From contig CAWJLS010000002.1 of the NCBI GenBank assembly GCA_963843755.1, forward strand, positions 62,001 to 126,000: a DNA stretch of 64,000 bases. The letters are read 5' to 3'. The translations under genes and the position numbers were made by a program. Numbering within the stretch: the first letter of the stretch is position 1; each line of letters begins with the position of its first letter. This document shows, in pieces, positions 9,103 through 17,545 of this stretch. Source of the DNA: CAWJLS01 sp963843755. GTDB lineage: Bacteria > Acidobacteriota > Thermoanaerobaculia > Multivoradales > DATKCC01. The notes beneath the pieces were generated by a model. That model was not told the DNA's origin. It ran no database searches and saw only the letters and a program-made list of their open reading frames with translations.

Positions 9103-10017
9103 ATGCGAGCCGTGGTCTTCGGCGGCACCGGCATGCTGGGCCGCGACGTGGTCGCCGAGGGGCGGCGGCGGCGCGTCCCGACCCTCGGCCTCTCCCACGC
9201 CCAGGCGGACGTCACCGACGCCGGCCGCCTGCGCGAGTGGGTCAGCTCCTTCCGGGCCGACGTGGTGATCAACTGCGCCGCCTTCACCGCCGTCGACGCC
9301 TGCGAAGAGGAGCGCGAGCGGGCCTTCGCGGTCAACGCGGAGGGCGCCGGCCACGCGGCGGCCGCGGCGGCCGCCGTGGGCGCCCACCTGCTCCACGTCT
9401 CGACCGACTACGTCTTCGACGGCGCCGCCTCCACGCCCTACACCGAAGAGTCCGAGACGGCGCCGCGCTCGGCCTACGGCGCGTCCAAGCGGGCGGGCGA
9501 GGTGCGGGTCCTGGAGTACGAGCGGGCGACCGTGGTGCGGACGAGCTGGCTGTTCGGGCCGGGCGGCCCCAACTTCGTCGCCACCATGGTGCGTCTGATC
9601 GAGGGCGGGAGGGTGCCGTTGCGGGTGGTCGACGACCAGGTGGGGTGCCCGACGGACACCCGCTTCCTGGCCCGCGCCCTTTGGGACCTGGCGGAGATCG
9701 TAGCGAACAAGGGCTCCAGCCCGAGCGAGCCGGAGCCGGGTGAGGGCGCCCACGGCGTCGTCCACTACCGCAACCGGGAGCCGGTCTCCTGGTGCGGCTT
9801 CACCCGCGAGATCGTCCGCTCTTTTCGCCCGTCGGTCGAGGTGGTCCCGGTGACCACCGACGCCTTTCCCCGGCCGGCCCCCCGGCCGGCCTACTCGGTC
9901 CTGGCCGTCGACCGCTTTGAGCGCCTTACCGGACGCTCCGTCGAGCCCTGGCTCGCCGGCCTCCAGAGCCTCCTCGACCTCTACCGGCGGGGACGGACGG
10001 ACTTCGGAAGGAACTGA
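9103..10017 (+). CDS. rmlD: dTDP-4-dehydrorhamnose reductase
   Basis: A 304-residue short-chain dehydrogenase of the RmlD family, which reduces dTDP-4-keto-L-rhamnose to dTDP-L-rhamnose with NAD(P)H. The Rossmann start GGTGMLGRDV, the ADVVINCAAFTAVD core, STDYVFDG and the YGASKRAGE catalytic Tyr-Lys pair are all present. It lies 34 bases after rmlA. Family membership is firm; the precise sugar could differ in an operon that also carries a GDP-mannose branch. Confidence 0.87.
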   Translation: MRAVVFGGTGMLGRDVVAEGRRRRVPTLGLSHAQADVTDAGRLREWVSSFRADVVINCAAFTAVDACEEERERAFAVNAEGAGHAAAAAAAVGAHLLHVSTDYVFDGAASTPYTEESETAPRSAYGASKRAGEVRVLEYERATVVRTSWLFGPGGPNFVATMVRLIEGGRVPLRVVDDQVGCPTDTRFLARALWDLAEIVANKGSSPSEPEPGEGAHGVVHYRNREPVSWCGFTREIVRSFRPSVEVVPVTTDAFPRPAPRPAYSVLAVDRFERLTGRSVEPWLAGLQSLLDLYRRGRTDFGRN

Positions 10018-10076
10018 AACAGATTCCCGTGGCAGCGGCGGGCTGCGCCGCGCCGTCGAAATAGGAGACGCAACTC

Positions 10077-11075
10077 ATGAAAGCACTGATCACCGGCATC
10101 ACCGGCTTCGCCGGTTCCCACCTGGCGGAGCTGCTGCTCGCGGAGCACCCGGACGTGGAGATCTTCGGCACCTATCGGTGGCGGAGCCGCATGGAGAACA
10201 TCGAGCACCTGCAGGAGCACCTGGGCGAGCGGGTGCGGCTGGTCGAGTGTGAGCTCAGGGACCCGAGCTCGGTGCGCTGGGCCCTCGAAGAGTCCCAGCC
10301 CGACGTCATCTTCCACCTGGCGGCCCAGAGCTTCGTGCCGTCGTCCTGGACCGCGCCCGGCGACACCGTCCTGTCCAACGTCAGCGGCCAGATCAACCTG
10401 TTCGAGGCGATCCGCGGCCTCGGCATCGACCCGGTGGTGCAGATCGCCTGCTCGTCGGAGGAGTACGGCATGGTGCTCCCCGACGAAGTGCCGATCCGCG
10501 AGACCAACCCGCTGCGGCCGCTCTCGCCCTACGCCGTCTCCAAGGTCGGCCAGGACCTGCTCGGCTACCAGTACTTCCAGAGCTTCGGCCTCAAGGCGAT
10601 CCGCACCCGCGGCTTCAACCACACCGGGCCGCGGCGGGGCGATGTCTTCGTGACCTCGAACTTCGCCCGCCAGGTGGCCCGGATCGAGCTCGGCCTGGCC
10701 GAGCCGAAGATCAAGGTCGGCAACCTGGACGCAGTGCGCGACTTCACCGACGTGCGCGACATGGTGCGCGCCTACTGGCTGGCGGTGACCAAGGCCAAGC
10801 CGGGCGAGGTCTACAACATCTGCACCGGCGAGGGGCTCACCATTCGCGAGCTGCTCGACCGCTTGATCGCCATGGCCAAGGTAGAGGTCAAGGTGGAGAC
10901 CGACCCGGCCCGCCTGCGCCCGTCGGACGTCGAGATCCTGATCGGCGACAGCTCGAAGTTCCGGGCCGACACCGGTTGGGAGCCGCGCATCTCCTTCGAC
11001 CAGACCCTGCGCGACACCCTCGACTACTGGCGAGATCGCGAGGCCCGTCGGCAGCGCCGCGAGGGCTCGAAGTGA
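10077..11075 (+). CDS. gmd: GDP-mannose 4,6-dehydratase-type NAD-dependent epimerase/dehydratase
   Basis: An extended SDR of 332 residues. GITGFAGSHLAE is the NAD-binding motif, SSEEYG supplies the Ser/Glu pair of dehydratases, and YAVSK is the catalytic Tyr-Lys. TRGFNHTGPRRGDVFV and DFTDVRDMVRAYWLA are typical of the Gmd/Rmd branch acting on GDP-mannose-derived sugars. Sequence alone does not separate Gmd from its relative Rmd; this member has the dehydratase-type SSEEYG and is followed within 8 bases by a second, shorter family member, so I infer a Gmd then Rmd order. Confidence 0.72.
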   Translation: MKALITGITGFAGSHLAELLLAEHPDVEIFGTYRWRSRMENIEHLQEHLGERVRLVECELRDPSSVRWALEESQPDVIFHLAAQSFVPSSWTAPGDTVLSNVSGQINLFEAIRGLGIDPVVQIACSSEEYGMVLPDEVPIRETNPLRPLSPYAVSKVGQDLLGYQYFQSFGLKAIRTRGFNHTGPRRGDVFVTSNFARQVARIELGLAEPKIKVGNLDAVRDFTDVRDMVRAYWLAVTKAKPGEVYNICTGEGLTIRELLDRLIAMAKVEVKVETDPARLRPSDVEILIGDSSKFRADTGWEPRISFDQTLRDTLDYWRDREARRQRREGSK

Positions 11076-11082
11076 GGCGCGG

Positions 11083-11994
11083 ATGCGGGTCCTGATCACC
11101 GGCGTCGGCGGTTTCGTCGGCGGCCACGTGGCCCGGCGGCTGCTGGACGAGGGAGCGTGGGTCGCGGCGACCGTCTGGGGCGAGACGCTGGCCCTGTCCG
11201 GTGTCGAGCTCCACGAGGCCGACATCCAGGACCGCGCGGCGGTCGAGCGGGTGGTGGCCGCCACCCGCCCGGACGTGATCATCCACCTGGCGGGCCTGTC
11301 CCACGTCGGCGAGTCGTGGGCCCGTCCCGGCGAGTACTTTCGCGTCAACGTCCTGGGCACCGAGAACGTCGTGCGGGCAGCCGCCGGCGCGCTGGTGATC
11401 GTCGCCTCGAGCGGTGAGGTCTACGGTAGCGTGCCGGAGGTCGAGCAGCCGATCCCGGAGGACCGCGTGCCGGCACCGAACAGCCCCTACGCCCTGACCA
11501 AGGCGGCGGCGGAGCGGATCGCCCTGTCCGTGCCCAGCGCGCGGGCGATCGTCGTGCGTTCGTTCAACCTGATCGGTCCGGGCCAATCGCGCCAGTTCGC
11601 CCTGCCGTCGTTCGCCGCCCAGCTCGCCGCCATCCGCCGGGGCGAGCACGAGCCGGTGCTGCACGTCGGCAACCTGGCCGCCCGGCGCGACTTCGTCCAC
11701 GTCGAGGCGGCGGCCCGCGCCTACACCCTGCTCGCCCGGTCCGGCGAGCCGGGCCGGGTCTACAACCTCGCGAGCGGCCGGGCGGTGTCGATCGCCGACG
11801 CCCTGGACGCCCTGGTCAAAGCGTCGGGGGTGTGCGCCCGGATCGAGCAGGACCCGGACCGCATGCGGCCGGTGGACGTGCCGCTGCTGGCCGGCGCCGC
11901 CGACGGCCTGACCGCCCTCGGCTGGCACGCCGAGCCCGGGTTCGACGACGCGATCGACGGACTCTGGCGCGAAGCCCTGGGCCGCCCGGCGTGA
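11083..11994 (+). CDS. NAD-dependent epimerase/reductase, Rmd-like
   Basis: A 303-residue extended SDR with GVGGFVGGHVARRL at the N-terminus, SSGEVYG, the catalytic YALTK and the substrate region RSFNLIGPGQSRQFALPSF. It is closest in appearance to GDP-4-keto-6-deoxy-D-mannose reductase, which with Gmd makes GDP-D-rhamnose, an LPS O-chain precursor. It directly follows the gmd-like gene and ends the nucleotide-sugar group. A GDP-fucose or other 6-deoxyhexose product cannot be excluded. Confidence 0.65.
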   Translation: MRVLITGVGGFVGGHVARRLLDEGAWVAATVWGETLALSGVELHEADIQDRAAVERVVAATRPDVIIHLAGLSHVGESWARPGEYFRVNVLGTENVVRAAAGALVIVASSGEVYGSVPEVEQPIPEDRVPAPNSPYALTKAAAERIALSVPSARAIVVRSFNLIGPGQSRQFALPSFAAQLAAIRRGEHEPVLHVGNLAARRDFVHVEAAARAYTLLARSGEPGRVYNLASGRAVSIADALDALVKASGVCARIEQDPDRMRPVDVPLLAGAADGLTALGWHAEPGFDDAIDGLWREALGRPA

Positions 11995-12137
11995 CGCCGG
12001 TCCCGGCTCGCGGCCTGACTCCCGGTAGAACACCGTCGCCCGGTGCGCGGGTCAGGCTCGAGGAACCGGGCGTCGAAGCCGTTGCGCAGGGGCGCGGGTA
12101 TAGACTTTCGGAGCAGTGAGCCCCGAGGAGGAGTCCC

Positions 12138-12806
12138 ATGGCTGATGATCCGGACCGCAACGACACCCGGCCCCGTGCCCGCCGCCGATCGAACGATCCC
12201 CACCGGGTCGAGGGGGAGGAGACGCCGCTCCAGGGGATCGACCGCGGACCGGACGATCTGAGCGAGACGGCGCTCGAGCTGCGTTCGGAGGAGGCCCTGG
12301 CGGCCGGCGCCACCGACCTGCCGAGCTCCGGTCTGCTGAGCTTCTACGATCGGCTGCGCGAGCGGATCATCGCCTGGGTCGACCGGCGCGGCGGCCGGAT
12401 GGCGGACGCGTCGGTGCGCGCGCTGCTGCTGGTGCCGGACGTGTTCATCCTCCTGGTCCGCCTGTCGCTGGACAAGGAGGTGCCGACCTCGGCGCGGATG
12501 TTGATCGGCGGGGCGCTGGCGTACTTCGTCATGCCGATCGATCTGTTGCCGGAGGCGTTGATCGGGGCGGGTGGGTACGTGGACGACCTGGTGCTGGCGA
12601 CGGCGGTGCTGGCGCAGGCGTTCAGTGGCGAGTTGGAGCCGTATGCGCGGCGGCACTGGAGTGGGTCGGAGGATTTGCGGGCGGTGATTCAGGACATCGG
12701 GTATACGGCGGAGAATCTGCTGGGCGGGAAGATCTACGGGCGGCTGGAGAGGCTGCTGGCGAAGCGCGGGATCAAGCTGCCGAAGGACGAGGGAGCCGAG
12801 GCGTAG
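12138..12806 (+). CDS. DUF1232 (YkvA-like) membrane-associated protein
   Basis: A 222-residue protein starting at ATG 12138 behind GAGGAG. The first 90 residues are charged and probably disordered. Residues about 105-155 hold the DUF1232 core, including GGALAYFVMPIDLLPEALIG with the hallmark Pro-Ile-Asp-Leu-Pro, and one or two hydrophobic helices. The family has no settled function. A TATAGA -10-like element at 12099-12104 lies upstream without a convincing -35. A 143-base gap separates it from the sugar operon, so it may have its own promoter. Confidence 0.75.
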   Translation: MADDPDRNDTRPRARRRSNDPHRVEGEETPLQGIDRGPDDLSETALELRSEEALAAGATDLPSSGLLSFYDRLRERIIAWVDRRGGRMADASVRALLLVPDVFILLVRLSLDKEVPTSARMLIGGALAYFVMPIDLLPEALIGAGGYVDDLVLATAVLAQAFSGELEPYARRHWSGSEDLRAVIQDIGYTAENLLGGKIYGRLERLLAKRGIKLPKDEGAEA

Positions 12807-12874
12807 GAGGCGGGCTGGGTCGGCGTGGCTGCCGGCTGAGGCGGGTCCTTCGGCGCGGGGTTCGCCGGGAGCGT

Positions 12875-13022
12875 CCTGCGGGGAGGGGGCCAGGGGCCGG
12901 CTCGGATGGATGGACTGCGGAGGCGAGTCCTCGCCTGCCCATCGCCCGCGTTCGGCGGGGGTTCCCTACGAAGGCTGTGGAGGTCGCGGGCGCTGAGCAC
13001 CCCTGGCGCCCCTCCCCGCAGG
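12875..13022. repeat. 14-base perfect inverted repeat
   Basis: CCTGCGGGGAGGGG (12875-12888) is exactly complementary to CCCCTCCCCGCAGG (13009-13022), with 120 bases between. A related CTCCCCGCAG recurs near 13071-13080. It may be part of a decayed repeat element. Confidence 0.5.
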
Positions 13023-13252
13023 CCGCTCCGACGTTCTCGACGATCGTTGCCGTATCCCGTGGCGGTCCTTCTCCCCGCAGACCTCCACTCACGGGCGATC
13101 GTTGCCGTACCGCACCAGGGTCTTCTCCTCCCCCTGGGGCTTCTGGGGCTGGAATTCCCGAGGCCTTGCGGTGGCGTAGCTCCCGCGCGTCCCGGAATGA
13201 GGACCGTGGGAGTCCGACGGTGGCCGGTTCATGGAGGTTGGATCACCGCGGG

Positions 13253-13425
13253 GCGGGAGAGGGAGACGAGGCCCCCGGCCAGAGGGCGTCGTCGGGCGCG
13301 CTCGCGGGAGCGTTGGAGCGGCCGGGAGAGTCCGGCGCGACCGACGTCGAGGCGAGCGTTGATCTCCCAGCCGTCCAGTTCGCTCGCCGTCCCGGCGGGC
13401 CGGGGGCCTCGTCTCCCTCTCCCGC
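13253..13425. repeat. 28-base perfect inverted repeat enclosing a nested hairpin
   Basis: The left arm 13253-13280 (beginning GCGGGAGAGGGAGACG) is perfectly complementary over 28 bases to the right arm 13398-13425 (ending CGTCTCCCTCTCCCGC). The 117-base interior carries a second hairpin, GGCGAGCG (13351-13358) with CGCTCGCC (13381-13388). No flanking target duplication is evident. The right arm ends 33 bases from the SCO1 stop at 13458. It could be a miniature element, a structured RNA, or a cruciform between converging genes. Confidence 0.7.
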
Positions 13426-13457
13426 GGCTCCCCGTGCAGCGAACCTCCTCAGTCCGG

Positions 13458-14057
13458 TTAGTCCAACAGTGTCCCCAGGTCGTCCCTGAGCTTGTCCATG
13501 GCCTCGGCTTCGAGGGAGTCGTAGTAGCCGCGGATCTTGCCCTGGGCGTCTACCAGGACCAGGCGGGTGGAGTGGATGATCGGCTGGGCCGGGTCGTCGC
13601 GGTTGAGGGTGGCCGACAGCTTGAATCCCTTCTCGGACAGGTCGAACATCTGCTGCTGGTCCGTTCCGGTCAGGAACAGCCACGAGTCCGGCGCGTGGCG
13701 TTTGGCGGCGAAGGCCTGGAGCACGTCCGGCGTGTCGTGCTCCGGGTCGAGGCTGAACGAGACCAGCTTGACCTCGGTCCCCTCGGGGAGGTCTCGTGTG
13801 ACCCGCTCCATCTGGGCGGTCATCGCCGGGCAGATGGCCACGCAGCGGGTGAAGACGAAGTCGACCACGTAGGGGGCGCCGGCCAGCTCGGTGGAGGAGA
13901 CGGTCCGCCCGTCCCGGTTGGTGAGCTGCCACGACGGGGCGTCGCCGAGCACCGGTGGCGGCTGATGGTGGGTGCAGGCTCCGGCCGCGAGGGCGATCGC
14001 CAGGAGGGCGGCGAGCAGGGCGGGTGTCGGGAGGGTCGAGGGGGTCGGGCGGCTCAT
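13458..14057 (-). CDS. sco1: SCO1/SenC-family copper-chaperone lipoprotein
   Basis: This thioredoxin-fold protein delivers copper to, or reduces, the CuA site of cytochrome oxidase. The 199-residue product starts at ATG 14057 behind GAGAGG. A lipoprotein signal ends at ALAAGAC (Cys about 24). The copper-binding CVAICP (CxxxCP) and the distant conserved His in IIHSTRLVLVD are present. It is last in a minus-strand group after ctaB and an ABC-2 transporter, 11 bases after the permease gene, which supports a role in oxidase biogenesis. A second, unlike SCO protein lies at 25819-26685. Confidence 0.9.
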   Translation of the reverse strand: MSRPTPSTLPTPALLAALLAIALAAGACTHHQPPPVLGDAPSWQLTNRDGRTVSSTELAGAPYVVDFVFTRCVAICPAMTAQMERVTRDLPEGTEVKLVSFSLDPEHDTPDVLQAFAAKRHAPDSWLFLTGTDQQQMFDLSEKGFKLSATLNRDDPAQPIIHSTRLVLVDAQGKIRGYYDSLEAEAMDKLRDDLGTLLD

Positions 14058-14068
14058 GGTCGTTCCTC

Positions 14069-14908
14069 TCACGGCTGCTTGCGGCTGCGGATCACCACCA
14101 GGTCGACCACGAACGCCAGGACGGCCGTGGCGGCCAGGATCGCCATCGAGCCGGCGAGCCCCGGCAGGGTGCCGCCGGAGGCGGCGCCGAGGGTTCCCGG
14201 GTCGAACGCTTCGCGTAGCGCGGCCACGCCGTAGGTCAGCGGGTTGGCTCGCATCACCCAGGCGAGCCAGGTCGGGGCGCCGGAGAGCGGGAAGAGGGCT
14301 CCGGAGAGGAGCCACAGCGGCACCAGCACCAGGTTCATGACCGCGTGGAACCCCTGGGTGGAGTCGACCCGCCAGGCGAAGGCGAAGCCGAGGGCGGTGA
14401 GGGCGATCGACAGGAGCGCCATGGCGCCGGCCGCGGCCAGGGCGGCGCCTAGCCCCAGGTGGATGCCGCCGAAGTAGGCGAGCGGCAGGAAGATCAGGCC
14501 CTGAACCCAGGCCAGGGTCGCGCCGCCCAGCACCTTGCCGGCGGCCAGGGCGCCCCGCGGCACCGGCGCCGCCAGCACCCCCTGGAGGAACCCCTCCCGC
14601 CGGTCCTCGATCACCGAGATGGTGGAGAAGATCGCCGCGAACAGCAGCACCAGGGCGACTGTCCCCGGGTAGAAGTAGCGCAGGAAGTCGATGCCGGCTC
14701 CCGCCTGCGAGGCCGCGCCTGCTGCGCCGGCTGCTCCAGCCATGGCGGAGGGGCCGGCGGGCAGCCGGAACGACGACGACATTCCGACGCCGATCAGCAC
14801 CCAGAAGACCAGCGGCGAGCCGATGGCGCCGGCGACCCGGCTCGGCTGGCGGAAGAAGCGCTGGAGCTCGCGCTGCCAGAGGGTGAAGGCGGGCAGCAGG
14901 ACGTTCAT
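14069..14908 (-). CDS. ABC-2 type exporter permease
   Basis: A 279-residue membrane protein with about six helices of the ABC-2 (DrrB/NodJ/CcmB-like) type: a first helix at SPLVFWVLIGVGM, then a paired-helix core (YPGTVALVLLFAAIFSTISV and following), and the typical LVLVPLWLLSGALFPLSGAP before the last helices. Its ATG overlaps the stop of the ATPase gene (ATGA), so the two are coupled subunits. The substrate is not evident. Its position between ctaB and SCO1 hints at export linked to oxidase maturation (inference). Confidence 0.85.
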   Translation of the reverse strand: MNVLLPAFTLWQRELQRFFRQPSRVAGAIGSPLVFWVLIGVGMSSSFRLPAGPSAMAGAAGAAGAASQAGAGIDFLRYFYPGTVALVLLFAAIFSTISVIEDRREGFLQGVLAAPVPRGALAAGKVLGGATLAWVQGLIFLPLAYFGGIHLGLGAALAAAGAMALLSIALTALGFAFAWRVDSTQGFHAVMNLVLVPLWLLSGALFPLSGAPTWLAWVMRANPLTYGVAALREAFDPGTLGAASGGTLPGLAGSMAILAATAVLAFVVDLVVIRSRKQP

Positions 14909-15924
14909 CGTGCGTCCTCCCCGTAGAGGCCGTGACCGGTGTGGCGGAGGAAGACGTCCTCCAGCGTCGGACGGGAGACGGTGACCGACTCGATCCGTCC
15001 CGGGAACGCTTCCGCCAGCCGAGCGACGAAGCGGTGGGCGTCCTCGCGCTCGAACCGGACCGCGCCGTCGAGAGCCCCGTCGCCCTCCGCCGATCGGGCC
15101 GGACCCGCCGCTCCGCCGGCACCGTCCGCGCCGCCGCCGCCCAGGTGGGGGGCGAGCTCCGGGAACCGCTCCGCCAGGTCCCTGGCGAAGGCGGCGGTGC
15201 CGTCCCGCGGGACGACGGTCACCACGTCGCCGCCGATCTCGGACTCCATCTCCTGGGGGCTGCCGCCGGCGACGATCTTCCCCCGGTCGAGCAGCAGCAG
15301 CTCGTCGCAGCGCTCCGCCTCTTCGATGAAGTGGGTCGTCAGCAGCACGGTCATGCCGCCGCGGCGCAGGTCGTCGAGGGTGCGCCAGAGGTCGCGCCGG
15401 GCGCCGGGGTCGAGGCCGGTCGACGGCTCGTCGAGCAGCAGCAGGCGCGGCCGGTGGAGGAGCGATTTGGCGATCTCCGCCCGTCGGCGCAGCCCGCCGG
15501 AGAGCGCCTTGCCGCGCTCGCCGGACCGCGCGGCCAGGCCGAGCCGCTCGAGCGCGTCGTCGATCCGCTCGGCGAGCCGCGCCCCGGTCAGCCCGTAGAG
15601 GCGCCCCTGGTGGACCAGGTTCTCCCGCACCGAAAGCTCGAGGTCGAGGCTCGGCGACTGGAAGACGACGCCCAGGCTGCGGCGGGCGGCGGCCGCGTCC
15701 GCCGGCAGCGGGTGGCCGAAGATCTTCACCGTGCCGCCGCCCGGGGGAAGCAGGGTGGCGAGGATACGGAAGAGCGTCGTCTTGCCGCCGCCGTTCGGGC
15801 CGAGGAAGCCGAAGAGGACGCCCGCCTCGACCCGGAAGGTGACGCCGTCGAGGGCGACGCGCTCCGGGTAGGCAAAACGCAGGTCGTCCGCCGCGACGGC
15901 AGGCGGAAGGGTCGAACCATTCAT
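14905..15924 (-). CDS. ABC-2 transporter ATP-binding protein (DrrA-like)
   Basis: The protein has 339 residues. The Walker A is GPNGGGKTT, the signature ALSGGLRRR, Walker B RLLLLDEPSTGLD, and the switch His is in LLTTHF. The C-terminal extension after the nucleotide-binding domain (about 230-339) ends in the DrrA-type LEDVFLRHTG and contains a Gly/Ala-rich low-complexity insert (about 265-285). ATG 15924 is preferred over the GTG one codon upstream; the ribosome site is weak (AAGTGAG). It pairs with the overlapping permease gene. Confidence 0.87.
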   Translation of the reverse strand: MNGSTLPPAVAADDLRFAYPERVALDGVTFRVEAGVLFGFLGPNGGGKTTLFRILATLLPPGGGTVKIFGHPLPADAAAARRSLGVVFQSPSLDLELSVRENLVHQGRLYGLTGARLAERIDDALERLGLAARSGERGKALSGGLRRRAEIAKSLLHRPRLLLLDEPSTGLDPGARRDLWRTLDDLRRGGMTVLLTTHFIEEAERCDELLLLDRGKIVAGGSPQEMESEIGGDVVTVVPRDGTAAFARDLAERFPELAPHLGGGGADGAGGAAGPARSAEGDGALDGAVRFEREDAHRFVARLAEAFPGRIESVTVSRPTLEDVFLRHTGHGLYGEDAR

Positions 15925-16010
15925 CACACGCTCACTTTGTCAGCAGGAAGGATCGAACGTTCGCAGAACCCCCAGACTACCAGCGAATCGATGTTTCATC
16001 CCAACGGGAC

Positions 16011-16080
16011 CCCTGGGCGGGGGCGTCCCCTTCCCCCCGGAGGGAGGGAAGGGGATCGAGGGGATGGGGGGCGATCCAGT
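16011..16080 (-). repeat. structured dispersed repeat, copy A
   Basis: Read on the minus strand from 16080 (ACTGGATCGCCCC...) this roughly 70-base unit matches 57811-57880 nearly base for base. It has a perfect 10-base hairpin stem, TCCCCTTCCC (16026-16035) with GGGAAGGGGA (16046-16055). In both copies the unit lies just 3' of a gene and in the same orientation: here 82 bases after the ctaB stop. Confidence 0.7.
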
Positions 16081-16162
16081 GGATCATCAAGGTCGATCGG
16101 AGCGGCGAGACCGACAGCCCGAGCAATCCTGACCCACTCGTCACGAAGTCGGTTCTTTGGAT

Positions 16163-17113
16163 CTAAAACACCAGGTGGATCAGCCGGTCGGCCGTCATCG
16201 CTCCCAGGATGCCCGGGAGGTAGAGGATCGAGGCGATCAGCAGGGTGCGGCCGGCGGGGCCGGTGCGCCGGCGGCCGAAGGAGATGCTGGCGGCCAGGTA
16301 GCCGAGGCCGAGGACCAGGGCGCCGGTGGCGTAGACCGGGCCGACCAGGCCGAGGGCCGTGGGGACCAGCGACAGCGGGATCAGGGCGGCGGCCCAGATC
16401 ACCGACTGGCGCGCCGTCGACCGGCCGTCCGGCTCGATCACCGGCAGCATCAGGAACCCGCCCCGCTCGTAGTCGGCCCGGTACATCCAGGCGATGGCGA
16501 GGAAGTGGGGGAGCTGCCAGAAGAACAGGATGCCGAAGAGCGCCCAGGCGCCGGCGCCGAGCATGTCGGTCGAGGCGGCCCAGCCCATCACCGGCGGCAT
16601 GGCGCCGGGGGCGGCGCCGATCACGGTCGACAGCGAGCTGACCCGCTTGAGCGGCGTGTAGATGAGCACGTAGGAGGCGGTGGTGATCGCCGCCAGCACG
16701 GCGGTCAAGAGGTTGACCGCGGCGGCCAGCCAGACGACGCTGACGACGCCGAGGGCGATGCCGAAGATCGCCGCCGGCAGCGGCTCGAGCTTGCCCGAGG
16801 GCAGCGGCCGGCCGGCGGTCCGGCGCATCCGCGCGTCGTGCTCGCGCTCCATCACCTGGTTGAGGGCGGAGGCCGAGGAGGCGGCCAGGCCGGTGCCGGC
16901 GAGGGCGTGGAACAGCAGGGCGAGGTCCGCGGCGCCCCAGCGGAGGTCGCCCTGGGCGAGGACGAACCCCGCGGCGCAGGTGACCAGGACCATCAGCGTG
17001 ATCCGGGGTTTGGTGAGCTCGAGGTAGAGGCCGGCCAGCTCCCGGGCGCGGGCCCAGGTCAGCGTGGCGGTCTCCGCGGGTCGAGCGCCGGGAGCGATGG
17101 CTCCTTGTTTCAT
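16163..17113 (-). CDS. ctaB: protoheme IX farnesyltransferase (heme O synthase)
   Basis: CtaB/CyoE farnesylates heme B to heme O, the precursor of heme A for the oxidases encoded nearby. The 316-residue UbiA-family protein has about eight to nine membrane helices. Both Asp-rich prenyl-binding regions are visible: NQVMEREHDARMRRTAGRPL (about 85-105) and the second region around YRADYERGGFLMLP, with YTPLKR between. The ATG at 17113 has GGAG seven bases ahead; a longer upstream frame is rejected. It is transcribed divergently from the act-cox operon. Confidence 0.93.
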   Translation of the reverse strand: MKQGAIAPGARPAETATLTWARARELAGLYLELTKPRITLMVLVTCAAGFVLAQGDLRWGAADLALLFHALAGTGLAASSASALNQVMEREHDARMRRTAGRPLPSGKLEPLPAAIFGIALGVVSVVWLAAAVNLLTAVLAAITTASYVLIYTPLKRVSSLSTVIGAAPGAMPPVMGWAASTDMLGAGAWALFGILFFWQLPHFLAIAWMYRADYERGGFLMLPVIEPDGRSTARQSVIWAAALIPLSLVPTALGLVGPVYATGALVLGLGYLAASISFGRRRTGPAGRTLLIASILYLPGILGAMTADRLIHLVF

Positions 17114-17545
17114 CGGATCTCCGGTCGTCTGGCTCGTCGTACGTCGGGGGCGGGGTCGGCCCGTCGCCGGGCCCCCGCCTCGCCGGGTAGGGGTTCCACC
17201 CGGGTCGCCGGGCGGGCCGTAGAGCACTAACATCCAGGCCTCGCACGGGATTCCGCAGTCTACCGCACCGGCACGCCGGCGTCGCCTTTTCGACCGTACC
17301 GCCCGAAGGGACGGGGCGTTTGACACGAACGGGTAGCCTCGGTCACAATCGGCGGCCTTGGAGGGGCCGGGCCCTCGCAAGGCAGGATCGCGCGTGCAGG
17401 CTCGGAACGCAGGGTTCCGGAGTAAATCACCGTTTAGAGAACGAGAGACTACCCCGCCGGGAGCGCCCCCCGGATCGATGCGGTTCGGTTCGGCGTGCGA
17501 TCTCAGGCAACCACCGAAACAACATCGGGGAGACCGTCGAACGCC
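17114..17545. other. 432-base divergent control region between ctaB and the act operon
   Basis: There is no credible coding frame. It contains a plus-strand promoter candidate at 17320-17349, implying a 5' leader of about 190 bases before actA. The leader holds an AT-richer patch (17421-17450) but no riboswitch that I recognise. Confidence 0.45.
17320..17349 (+). promoter_or_regulatory. promoter candidate for the act-cox operon
   Basis: A perfect -35 TTGACA (17320-17325), an 18-base spacer and a -10 CACAAT (17344-17349). It is the only good consensus match on this strand in the gap. Confidence 0.5.

Larger units (their letters stand above)
12807..13457. other. 651-base non-coding region with multiple inverted repeats
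   Basis: This gap lies between the convergent ends of the DUF1232 gene and the SCO1 gene. No frame in it resembles a known protein. It is very GC-rich and contains two separate inverted-repeat pairs (12875-13022 and 13253-13425) and a 14-base direct repeat, CGATCGTTGCCGTA, at 13041-13054 and 13096-13109. Confidence 0.6.

Noticed and set aside
5703..9335. A minus-strand open frame of over 1,200 codons antisense to lptD, rmlA and the start of rmlD
   Set aside because: The translation is low-complexity Val/Gly/Asp/Arg-rich with no domain, and the plus-strand genes are unambiguous.
13253..13425. The 28-base inverted repeat as an insertion sequence or an intrinsic terminator
   Set aside because: There is no transposase frame or target duplication, and the 117-base loop without a U-tract does not fit a terminator, so it is left as an unexplained repeat.
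12906..14234. A plus-strand open frame through the non-coding block and over sco1
   Set aside because: No recognisable domain; it overlaps the clear SCO1 and ABC permease genes on the other strand, and the composition is Arg/Pro/Gly shadow-like.
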